64,000 bases of DNA from Procambarus clarkii (taxonomy: Eukaryota > Arthropoda > Malacostraca > Decapoda > Cambaridae): assembly GCF_040958095.1 (NCBI RefSeq), contig NC_091237.1, positions 15,539,036 through 15,603,035 on the forward strand, read 5' to 3'. Made by a program: the position numbers and the translations under genes. The notes beneath the pieces are model-generated. The model ran no database searches. It was not told the origin of the DNA and was given only the letters and a program-made list of their open reading frames with translations. How positions within the stretch are numbered: position 1 is the stretch's first letter; each line of letters begins with the position of its first letter. Below are positions 1 to 9,700 of the stretch, one piece after another.

Positions 1-108
1 TGTACTTTATTTTGGGGTTATTCTCATTTTGCACTGGTAACAAATTTCAGAGTATTATCAATATTATCGGTATGCTTGTCATATATATGGGATTTTTGTT
101 CATTTCAG

Positions 109-3100
109 GGTGCTCAAGAGTTTGTGGTACCTAGTAGGCATCCTGGAAAATTTTATTCTCTGGTCCAAAGTCCACAGACATACAAACAGTTAGCTATGAT
201 TGGAGGATTTGACAAATATTTCCAATTTGCTGTTTGTTACAGAGATGAAGGAGCTAAACCTGACCGACAGCCAGAATTTATGCAGGTAAGAGTGTGCATC
301 ATAGTTTCTGTAGTTATCCCCTGTGTAGAATGAATTAAGTTTCTGCAGAAAACTTGACACTTGATAAGTTCATTGTACTGTACTGTACTATACTTTATAT
401 CTGAACTTGATTATGTACCTAATATGTAGTCATATTTGAACATGATTTACACACCTAATATTTAGTCATATTTGAACTTGCCCTTATATTCCGAATATTT
501 AATCACATCATTTTGACTTGAATGTAAGTGGCATTTTCTCTCTCTCTCTCTGAGACATGGCAATTTTGTATGTGCTTCTTTGTGTTGGTGTAGGTGGACT
601 TGGAGATGATAGACGTGACCATCAAAGAGATGAAAATTCTGATAGAGAACCTGCTAACGCTCTCGTGGCCGACCCATCTGCCTGCTATTTATTTTCCATT
701 CCCTGTCTTAACTTACAGTGATGCTATGAGTTCCTATGGAGTTGATAAGCCAGACACTAGGTTTGATTGGAAGGTAAATATTTTCTACTTGTTTTAAAGA
801 TTTAAATGTTCTCATTTACTGTGTAAAGCTTGGTAATTAATATGATAGATAAATGGTTATTATTCTTTATTATTACTCTACAGCCTGATACAAATGTAGG
901 AAGTAAAATGTATAACAGTTTAAAACTTTGAGAATGTTTCCTCCTAAAGGCTGACAAAATCAATTACTGTATACCTATTTGCCAACCTTCTGAGTGAGGT
1001 GGACCCATTCCTTATGAGATTATCTTGAGGTTATCTTGAGATGATTTCGGGGCTTTAGTGTCCCCGCGGCCCGGTCCTCGACCAGGCCTCCACCCCCAGG
1101 AAGCAGCCTGTGACAGCTGACTAACACCCAGGTACCTATTTTACTGCTAGGTAACAGGGGCATAGGGTGAAAGAAACTCTGCCCATTGTTTCTCGCCGGC
1201 GCCCGGGATCGAACCCGGGACCACAGGATCACAAGTCCAGCGTGCTGTCCGCTCGGTCGACCGGCTCCCTTAGAAAACAACTGCTTGGTAGCGGTGGGAG
1301 TGAATTGTGATATCATAAATGTGTCTTATCATCCATGAAACTTTCTTGAGAGTAATTTTCATGTAGAATATTTGTTTGGCTGTTGTGTTTCAAGTAAATG
1401 TGGGTGAAGCACCACCCCCTCATTTTGTGGGATTAACCTTGCTGCCAGCTCAAGGAAAATTATTTTGTGTTGCACAGTATTTAGTTCACACAGGCTAAAT
1501 GAAGTGAACATATCTTTTTAAATATTTATTTACTGTATTATATTTTTAACCTTTGTCTTTAATTTTCCTCAGGTTCAGTTGGGGTAGGTTTTAAAATATG
1601 TTTGTGAACCATCTTATGTAGAAAGTGACCTATAACTTTACAGACAGGCAATGCGTTTTTTTTTATAATTTATCATGTTTTCATCTTGAATTTATCTTAA
1701 TGCAATTGTACTTACCTATCAGCACTTAAAGGAAGGGAACTATCAGGAGTGTGCCAAGCCATTACGACTATATAACACTGGGAAGGGGGGTTAGAATAAG
1801 GATTTGGGATGGGACGGGAGAAAGGAATGGTGCCCAACCAATTGGATGGTCGGGGATTAAATGCCGACCTGCATGAAGCGAGACCGTGGCTCAACTGTCC
1901 AGCCCAAGTGATTGGGCAGTGTATACAGGGAAATAAGACCTAGTTCTTTATACCACCTCTACTGGCCTTGTTGTACCTGTTGCAATATAATTTAACTAAT
2001 TTTCTTTTTCTTTTTTGAATTTTCATTCAAATTCTTTGTCAAATCTGTCCTTATAGGGAGCCGGTCGGCCGAGCGGACAGCACGCTGGACTTGTGATCCT
2101 GTGGTCCCGGGTTCGATCCCAGGCGCCAGCGAGAAACAATCAGCAGAGTTTCTTTCACCCTATGCCCCTGTTTCCTAGCAGTAAAATAGGTACCTGGGTG
2201 TTAGTCAGCTGTCATGGGCTGCTTCCTGGGGGTGGAGGCCTGGTCGAGGACCGGGCCACGGGAACACTAAAGCCCCGAAATCATCTCAAGATAACCTCAA
2301 GAAGGATGTGGATGGAGGCAGCTTCCATAACTAGTGTATAAATACTCATTTGATGTGACATGATCCAGATCATCATTTAAAACATACACAACATCAATAA
2401 CATTAACAATGATCATTTTTATCAGCTGCAAGACGTTACACATCACCTTCGTAAATGTGAATCCTCCGTGCTGGAAAACGCTGTTGCATTACCGGGTAAC
2501 ACTGCTCATGCCTTTGTTGTCCCTCTTGGCAAAGTAAGTGTGTGCATTTTTTTTTAAATCTGTGGCTTAAATGTAAGAAGTGTATGATATTCAAAAAAGT
2601 ATACATTTATTCGTATGGTTTGAGTAGTAATAGTGACTTGTGGCTTTTCTTCCATAGCCACACATCAACAAAAAAATTAGATCATCCTGGGAGGATTTGG
2701 CGAGAAGAGAACATAGCCTCGGTGGAGTGTCGGTGTTTTATGTCTCGGAGGACCTCACATTAAAGGGTGCTCTCTCCGGGAAAATGAGTGAAGCAAGCCA
2801 AAGGGAATTAACCAAGTCTCTTGAGGCTCAGATGGGAGACACTCTGGTTTTGGCAGTGGGCTCAACTAACAATGTGGTCAGTTTATTCAATTTGTTTACT
2901 ATTATATGTAATTTGTGATATATTCAAACACTTTTTTATTTGAAATATAATTTGTTTAAAGTTAATGGTAATTACTGTATGTATTTTTAAAAGCTAAAAT
3001 TTTTAGAGTCTTCAAATTATCCACCTATTGTCTGGTATTGCAGCTGAGTTTGCTCGGTAAATTACGTTTACAAGCGGCGAAGATTATGGAAGAGAATGGG

Positions 3101-5111
3101 GTTATGGTGAGGGACTCGGACCAATTTAATTTTGTGTGGGTGGTAGACTTTCCCCTGTTTGAACGTGATGAGAATACGGGGAAAATTGTGTCTGTTCATC
3201 ACCCATTTACATTGCCTAAGGAAGACGATGTTCATTATCTCTATACTGACCCTCTCAAGGTGTGCCATTAAATGTTCTTATGTTTGATAATTGAATTGCC
3301 ACAGCCTAGTATTGATGCTTATTTGATGTGATATTACAAACTTAATGGCTGAAAGTTTTGGGAAATCTTGTCTATCTACATTAATAATTGCTATTGTTAG
3401 CAAGATCTTAAATGTGAATCTTTGTGAGATGTTAACTTCAAGGTCTTTGCCATATATTAAAAGTATTTCATTATTAAAGATTTTTGAAAACAAGAATCAA
3501 TACAGTAAAGGATATATTTTGATTTATTGTTTTAACATAAATTATATAAACATTGTTATATTTTACAATAGAATTTACAATTGTTTTATCTGTAAATTCT
3601 GATGAGAATAAAATTTGTTGACATACACTGTGAATACATAATTGTCATAATGCTCAAATCTTGTCCTATGATTCCATGTTTTGATTGTTCTGGGGTCATA
3701 ACATCAAATTGGTTGCCTTTTAATTACTTAACCTTAAAGTTGAATTTCTAGGCCAAGTCTCAACATTACGATCTGGTGCTGAACGGATGTGAAATTGGTG
3801 GTGGATCCATGCGAATCCATGACCCGGCTATGCAGCGCCATGTCTTGCACAATATTTTGGGGATTCGTTCAGCTAATTTTGATTTCTTCATTGAAGCGCT
3901 GGAGTCTGGGGCCCCACCTCATGGTGGAATTGCCCTTGGTAAATATTAACTGTTTTCTTTTTCTGTCAATTAATTTTGCTTTAAACTTGCAGTATAATGT
4001 TTTTGCTAATGTTATTCTTTTCTACTCCTGGGCAGTGTGGGATGGGAGCACTGTTCCTTCACTGTTCATCCCTGTACATTTACGTTGCTTTAATAGAAAT
4101 ATTTTGTAAAGTAATTAAATATAACCAATTTCTGTACTGTTATAAACTATAACAAATCCATTTAAGAAAGTTTTTGTGTTGTGTCTTTGGGAAATCTTTC
4201 TAAAGTTTGCTGTAGATGCTCATTATGGTAAAATTAATACATCTTTAAACTGAACCTTAATAAGCAAATCCTTACATAAACCATACTGGTTTAAAAATAT
4301 ATAATTTGTTAGATCATATCTTGATCAACTGTTTGATCAAGATATGATCAGCTACTGATGTCTTGAGTTGGAAGCGCAAGTAGCATATGCTAAGCTTGAG
4401 GCTCGAGAGAAAGAATGTGAATTTGAAAAGCAACAGAAAATATTAGAGGCCGAAGCTCAACAGAGACTAGTTCTAGTTCTCAACAGTACTAGTTCCCACT
4501 AGTGCGATAACTAGTGGGAATTAGTTTGGTGGGTGGCTATGCATCTGCTGTGTTATTGATTTAATATTGTGGGTGGCTGTGTTATCTAGAATGTTTCCTT
4601 GCAATTTTGAATGCTTGTTTTGCTCTCATAATGACTTCCCATAAGATATTACTGTCTATTGATGACTGTTGTGGTTTGCATACAATATTACAAAATAGTC
4701 GCAACTCTAAAAGCGTGCCAGTGAGGAAGTGCTGTGATATATAACTAAAGTTAACCAATAAAGACACGCTATTGGCTTTTTCTCATTCATGATATTGAAA
4801 AAAATAAATGATCAATTGTTTGTTTGTGCTGAAGGTTGTAATCTGTGCCTGGAGAGGGGACTTGAAGGATATATATATAGCTTAATTTTTTTTACTGCAA
4901 TTATAAGGTTATGTTATCCACAGGTTTTGACCGTCTCGTTGCCGAGCTGTGTAGAGCAAAGAGTATCCGTGATGTTATAGCATTCCCCAAGTCGCTGGAG
5001 GGTCGGTGCTTAATGTCGGGTGCTCCAGGTAATATCACACAGGAAGAGCAGCAGCTGTACCATATATCTGTTGTTCAGAAGGAACATAAAGATTCGACTG
5101 AGAACTCTTGA
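109..5111 (+). CDS. DARS2: Mitochondrial aspartyl-tRNA synthetase, 3' seven exons (5' end outside window)
   Basis: This enzyme charges mitochondrial tRNA-Asp with aspartate. Seven exons join in frame: 109-285, 594-773, 2426-2533, 2658-2876, 3044-3259, 3752-3938 and 4924-5111 (TGA). All have AG acceptors and GT donors; only the exon 6/7 junction splits a codon (a Gly in GGIALGFDRL). Exon 1 carries class II motif 2 ([15 protein letters not shown]) after a QSPQ block. Exon 3 and the first part of exon 4 fall where bacterial-type AspRS carries its inserted GAD domain. Exon 5 has the WVVDFPLFE block, exon 6 [15 protein letters not shown], and exons 6-7 motif 3 plus [10 protein letters not shown]. 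These blocks are typical of the bacterial/mitochondrial AspRS type rather than the cytosolic enzyme. About 424 codons are present; the family is about 640 residues, so the anticodon-binding and early catalytic exons lie upstream. Introns hold SINEs at 1017-1270, 1722-1930 and 2056-2302. The gene is convergent with the fucosyltransferase. Confidence 0.95.
1017..1270 (-). repeat. tRNA-headed SINE, family 1 (copy A)
   Basis: A full-length copy lies in DARS2 intron 2, read on the minus strand. The head is tRNA-like, with box A-like GGTCGACCGAGCGGACAGC and box B-like GGTTCGATCCC. The body contains TACCTAGCAGTAAAATAGGTA. The tail carries GGCCTGGTCGAGGACCGGGC and ends in short TCAAGATAACC repeats. 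Near-identical copies lie at 2056, 41021, 46556 and 56489. Confidence 0.9.
1722..1930 (-). repeat. SINE family 4 (copy a)
   Basis: On the minus strand this reads as a head with GACGGTCTCGCTTCATGCAGG and CGGCATTTAATCCCCGACC (box B-like), then a CCCGTCCCATCCCAAATCC body and a TGGCTTGGCACACTCCTGATAGTTCCC-like 3' part. The same order of blocks occurs at 7606-7750 and twice at 38527-38840, which shows a dispersed repeat. It lies in DARS2 intron 2. Confidence 0.75.
2056..2302 (+). repeat. tRNA-headed SINE, family 1 (copy B)
   Basis: Full-length plus-strand copy in DARS2 intron 2, about 125 bp upstream of exon 3. It has the same tRNA-like head, body and TCAAGATAACC tail as copy A, in the opposite orientation. 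The two copies could pair in the pre-mRNA as an inverted repeat about 800 bp apart. Confidence 0.9.
4312..4349. repeat. Perfect 17-bp inverted repeat with 4-base loop
   Basis: In DARS2 intron 6 the arm at 4312-4328 (GATCATATCTTGATCAA) is exactly mirrored at 4333-4349, with CTGT as the loop. A second inverted repeat around 4486-4523 (ACTAGTTCCCACTAGT against ACTAGTGGGAATTAGT) follows. No function can be assigned. Confidence 0.7.
4356..4502 (+). other. Charged coiled-coil-like open segment, possibly retroelement gag debris
   Basis: Within DARS2 intron 6, one frame stays open for about 48 codons and reads as a Glu/Lys/Gln-rich segment ([20 protein letters not shown], then EAEAQQRL) before a stop. 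This looks like a fragment of coiled-coil protein. Such segments occur in gag proteins of arthropod LTR elements, but I see no zinc knuckle, LTR or pol nearby, so the origin is a guess. Confidence 0.25.
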
Positions 5112-5286
5112 TGTCTATGCTGCAAATAATAAGGAAGAGAAATTAAACAGTATACAGTACAGCACTTAAAGTAACCTTTATCAAGGCATGTTAATTGAAG
5201 GCATTTTGCTTTATGTTCTCAAATATGAATAGTACTGTACCATGCCATAAATATTTGAAATTAAAATTAACATTTGAAATTTTTAT

Positions 5287-5292
5287 AATAAA
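5287..5292 (+). promoter_or_regulatory. Candidate DARS2 polyadenylation signal
   Basis: AATAAA lies 176 bases after the DARS2 stop codon in AT-rich DNA, with a T-rich stretch following near 5300-5330. It is the first canonical hexamer after the stop. Confidence 0.5.
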
Positions 5293-5805
5293 AGTACCTT
5301 TTAAAAGTTCTCTCTTCATATAAGCATTTAATTTTACCTAATGCTCTCATTGTTTAACTAGATGTCAGACGTAAATTTGTATGATGATAGATTAAGTTAG
5401 CAAATGTGTTCTTCTAATTTCTTGTCATACTTAAACCAGGTTCAAACTTTCTTGGCTTCTTTTTCCAAGTTAAGGCCCCATAGATGCTGCTTGAGCCAGA
5501 ACCATTATCGTGTGTCCCTTTGGATTTTCACATAACTGTAGTTTTACACTATGAGGACATGGCTCAGGATAGTAACCAGAAGACGACGTAGTTCAGAAAT
5601 AGTGTTGACTGAAAAGAAATGCCTAATGCCTTTGTTCACCTTGCAGTAAATATGTTCCAAAGGGTTAAACAACTGTTGTGGGTTGCATCCTGAGAAATGG
5701 TCGGCAAATGGCCTTGGAGGAACCTCGATGAGCATAATCATGCCATAAATAGTTCATAATCATGCCATTCATGATTTCATTTACATGGTTAATTGATGCA
5801 TATTA

Positions 5806-6076
5806 CAGTCCCTGTAGCGCAGAGGTAAAACACTCGCCCGGCGCTTCATGCGCGCTTTGGCCTGGGTTCATATCTTAGCCGAGGAGGATTTACTGGGCAC
5901 CAATCCTTAACTGTAGCCTCTGTTCACCCAGCAGTGAATGGGTACCTGGTTGTTAAACGATTTGGCGGGTCGTATTCTGGGGAAAATTTGGATTAAGGAC
6001 TTGCCCAAAATGCTATGAGTGCTAGTGGCTGTCCAAGAATGTAAGAACTCTTGTATCTATGAATAAATAAATAAAA
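5806..6076 (+). repeat. tRNA-headed SINE, family 2 (copy A)
   Basis: The head reads CCCTGTAGCGCAGAGGTAAAACACTCGCC (box A-like), then GGGTTCATATC (box B-like). It is followed by GGATTTACTGGGC, an AAGGACTTGCCC block, GCTAGTGGCTGT, and an AATAAATAAATAAA tail. Copies at 53495-53775 and 58608-58748 share the whole order. It lies between the DARS2 end and the FUT 3' end; nothing else is recognised in 5320-6750. Confidence 0.85.
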
Positions 6077-6754
6077 TATGTGCAAACTTATTTACTATTT
6101 AATTTAAACAAGAAAATTGTTGCAAATTTTATATTGGCTTTGATTGTTGTCACTTGGAACAATGAGAATGCTACTAGTAGCCATATTTAAATGCATGTCT
6201 TCACACTTATATGTTTCTAGTTAGGCAAAACCACAAACTACAGAGAATCAAGTGGGAAATGGATACAACTTAACTCTGTACAATCTTGAGTGAGCAGGAT
6301 CTTTGATTAAAGTACAAGTGGAGGTTGACTGATAGCTTGAGTAAGTTTGAGTAATCAAGCTTTGCAGTACTCAAGGGAGGGCAGGATTGGCTGGTGCAGT
6401 CCTGTGAAGGGCTGGCGGATGCGGTGTTGGATAGAGCAGTTAGGGAGTGGTCAGAATGCTGGGTATCCAACACAACAGCAAAGACTGGCAACCTTTCCCC
6501 CACCTCCCCTCTCTTATGTGGTAAGATTCTTATTCAGTTTGAACCTAATAATTTTTCTTTACCTTGCTTTAATCATATTTTATCACACTGTCATCAGGTC
6601 TATGGAGGAGCTCCTTTGTGTATTTAGACATTTTAATACTCCAAGAAACAAAATTATTTTGTTCTATTTGTTATTAAGTAGATCCTCATTTATATTCATA
6701 AATTACTTTCATTGTAAATGGATAAACTGTTTACTGTAGAGTATAAATATATTT

Positions 6755-9700
6755 TCAATTCTTTCCTCTTGCTTGGATATGGGTTGAGGTATTATATTCA
6801 TTGCTTGTGTTAGTGTTGCTGGCGATATAGTGAAGTCCAGGGAAGTCAACACAATTGAAGTCCGTATACTTTTTATTATGGATGAGGGGATGGGTGAAGT
6901 TGCCATAGCTCAGTATTGCCCCCATGAAGCTGAAGGTGCCATAGCTGGTGATGGTATGGTTCCCCTGAGCCAGCACTGCCATATCAAGTATTGGTTGACT
7001 CATGTTACCTGAAAAAATCATCTTGCTGAAATCAATACAATTACAACACAGTTACAATACAGTACACAAAATTTTAATTACATTACACAAAAAGAAGGGC
7101 TTGTAAACAAGTCACCCAGACTTACCAAAAATTATAATACAGTGCTGTATTTATTTGTACAGTTATGGAATGTACGGTTTTACTTTCTGAGTGACCAATC
7201 CAAACATTGTTTATCTGATGTTAAACCTAATTTCATAAAGATTCTGTTGAAGATATGCAAAGTGTTAAATAAAGTTGCCAATGGAAAAGTAGTAACCAGA
7301 AGATCAAAGATTTCTCAGATAGAGGGAGATAACAGACAAAGCCCCTCCTGAAAAACCAACTGGTTTTGTATTTTCCAGATTGAGTCTTGGTGTGTATTGT
7401 GATGACATCATCACCCACCATATGTTTAGACCTGGCTCCCGGAATAATTTTCTTGTGGAAATTTTGTAGTTTTGTAACACCTAAAAGGGGGGAGGGGAGC
7501 AACAGCTTCAAGCTCATCAACCCACAATGTAGTACAGAAAATAGGAGATGCTTTTTCACCTACAGGTAAATAAAGCAGGATTCACTTCTTTACCATACTT
7601 CATGCAGGTCGGCATTCAATTCCCGACCGTCCAAGTGATTGGGCAACATTCCTTTCCCCCGTCCCATCCCAAATCCTTTTTCTGACCCCCTTCCCAGTGC
7701 TATGTAGTGTTAATGGCTTGGCACCTTCCCTTGATAATTCCCTCCCTCATGGACCTGCTCACCCACTGAAGCTGTAAATGGCAAGGCATTACTTCATTCC
7801 AAAGTCCAGATGTAAAATATCCTCAGAAACAATAGGGAAACCTTTGACAAACTGCTAGCTTCCTGTCCCCATTGAGGTCACTAGAGATATGGTGGCCCTC
7901 AGGTAAATTATCATCACAAATAATGTTATAATTTTTACTACAAATAATTACATCTTGCTCAATGACTCAACACAAACCTTTATTCTGACTACAGTGATTT
8001 TCTACAAACACATACTGACTACAGTGACTTGCTACAATAGGTCATGTCCTGGGCACAGTGATCACTGCCAACAGCAGTGCCCTGGACATAGTTATTCACC
8101 ATCAACAGCAGTATGCTGGACACAGTCCACTCAGTAGTTAAGCTGAAACGTAATAGATACAAGGATTAGTAGGCAGGGCATGAAGAGCTAGACCTCTCTC
8201 CCTTGTAAACACTGGTAGGTAAGTACAGTGATTTACTACCAACAGCTGTGCCCTGGATACAGTAATTGACAACTGTTCTTTATTAACAGCTGTATCCTGG
8301 CCACGATGCATCACCTTCCAACAACCACATCTCGGACACCAATTGTTTACCACAAACGGCATGCTCTTTACTATTACTCACCAGCCACCACAGCATCCTT
8401 GCCCTGGAGATGTTTTGTGCACCATGGATGATCATTGCTCACTATCAGAAATACAGGATTCTTCACTCTGTAGAATGTTAAGAGTATTATTATCTAGCCC
8501 AAGAATGATGAATGTTGGCAATGTTCATCCCATGTAGGATATCACAGTATAAGCTGTTAACGTCTAGCATTTGCTCACTCTCACATACATGCATATATCT
8601 CTATATTCACTGAATATCATTATACAGTATAATATATATGTGAGAGCGAGTGTGTGTGTGTAATTACCCAAGTGTAGTTACATAGTGAGTGTGTGGATAT
8701 GTAATTACTTAAGTGTAGTAGTTACAGCTCTTGATGTCCCGTCTTCCCAGTACTCTTTTTGTCATATAAGGCTTTGAAACTGTCAACAGTTTTGGTCTCC
8801 ACCACATTCTCGCTTAGCTTGCTCCAACTGTCTACCACTGTTTGCAAAAGAAAATTTTCTAATATCTGTTTTGGCACCTCTGTTACCTTAACTTGAATCT
8901 GTGTCCTCTTGTTTGTGAAGTGGCTGGTTTCAGGAATTCCTCTTTGTCAATTTGGTCTATTCTTGTTAGTGTTTGTAAGTGGTGATCATATCACCTCTTT
9001 TTTGTCTATCTTCTAGTTTTGGCATGTTTAATGCCTCTAGTCTTTCCTCGTAACTCATGTTTTTCAGTTCCGAAAGCCATTTTGTAGTATGCTGTTACAC
9101 CTTTTCCAGTTTCTTTGTCCTTCTTGAGATTTGGGCACCATACAACTGCTGCATATTCCAATTCTGGTCTCACAAAAGTAATAAACAGTTTCTTTAGTAT
9201 TTCACCATCCATATAATTAAAAGCAAGTCTGAAGTTGGAAAGTGTTGCATATGCTCCTCTCGCAATGTTTTTGTGTGTTCTTCTGGCGACAGCTTCCTAC
9301 CCAAAACCACTCCTGGGTCTCGTTTTTTATTAGAGTTCTGTAATTCATTTCCATATACTGTAATTTGTAAATTGTGTGGTCTATTTTCTCCTGATTCCAC
9401 ATTCCATAACATGGCATTTATTCACGTTGGATTCCATCTGCTACTTGATGCTCCAGCACTTATTTTATCTAGATCAATTTGAAGGGCATTACAATCGTTT
9501 CCGACTGCTATCTTCCCCAGTATCTTAGCATCATTCGCAAACATGTTCATATAATTCTGTATTCCTTCTGGCAGATCGTTTATGTAGACGATGAACATTA
9601 CTGGTGCAAGAACTGAACCCTGTGGTACTCTGCTAGTAACACTTCTCCAGTCAGATACATTATCTTTGATTACTGCCCTCATCTGTCAGAAAATTTTTCA

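Noticed and set aside
1197-1270. tRNA-like segments with good A and B boxes (also at 2056, 5812, 41021, 46556, 53495, 56489)
   Set aside because: Each is the head of a multicopy SINE with the same body and tail, and the cloverleaf is imperfect. None is called as a tRNA gene.
6347-6739. 130-codon plus-strand open frame between DARS2 and FUT
   Set aside because: It has low-complexity hydrophobic AT-rich content and no homology I recognise, and it lies in the FUT 3' flank.
7142-7559. Overlapping open frames opposite and within FUT intron 4
   Set aside because: The frame-consistent joins from exon 4 (8382) to exon 5 (7008) leave no room for them, and they show no glycosyltransferase block.
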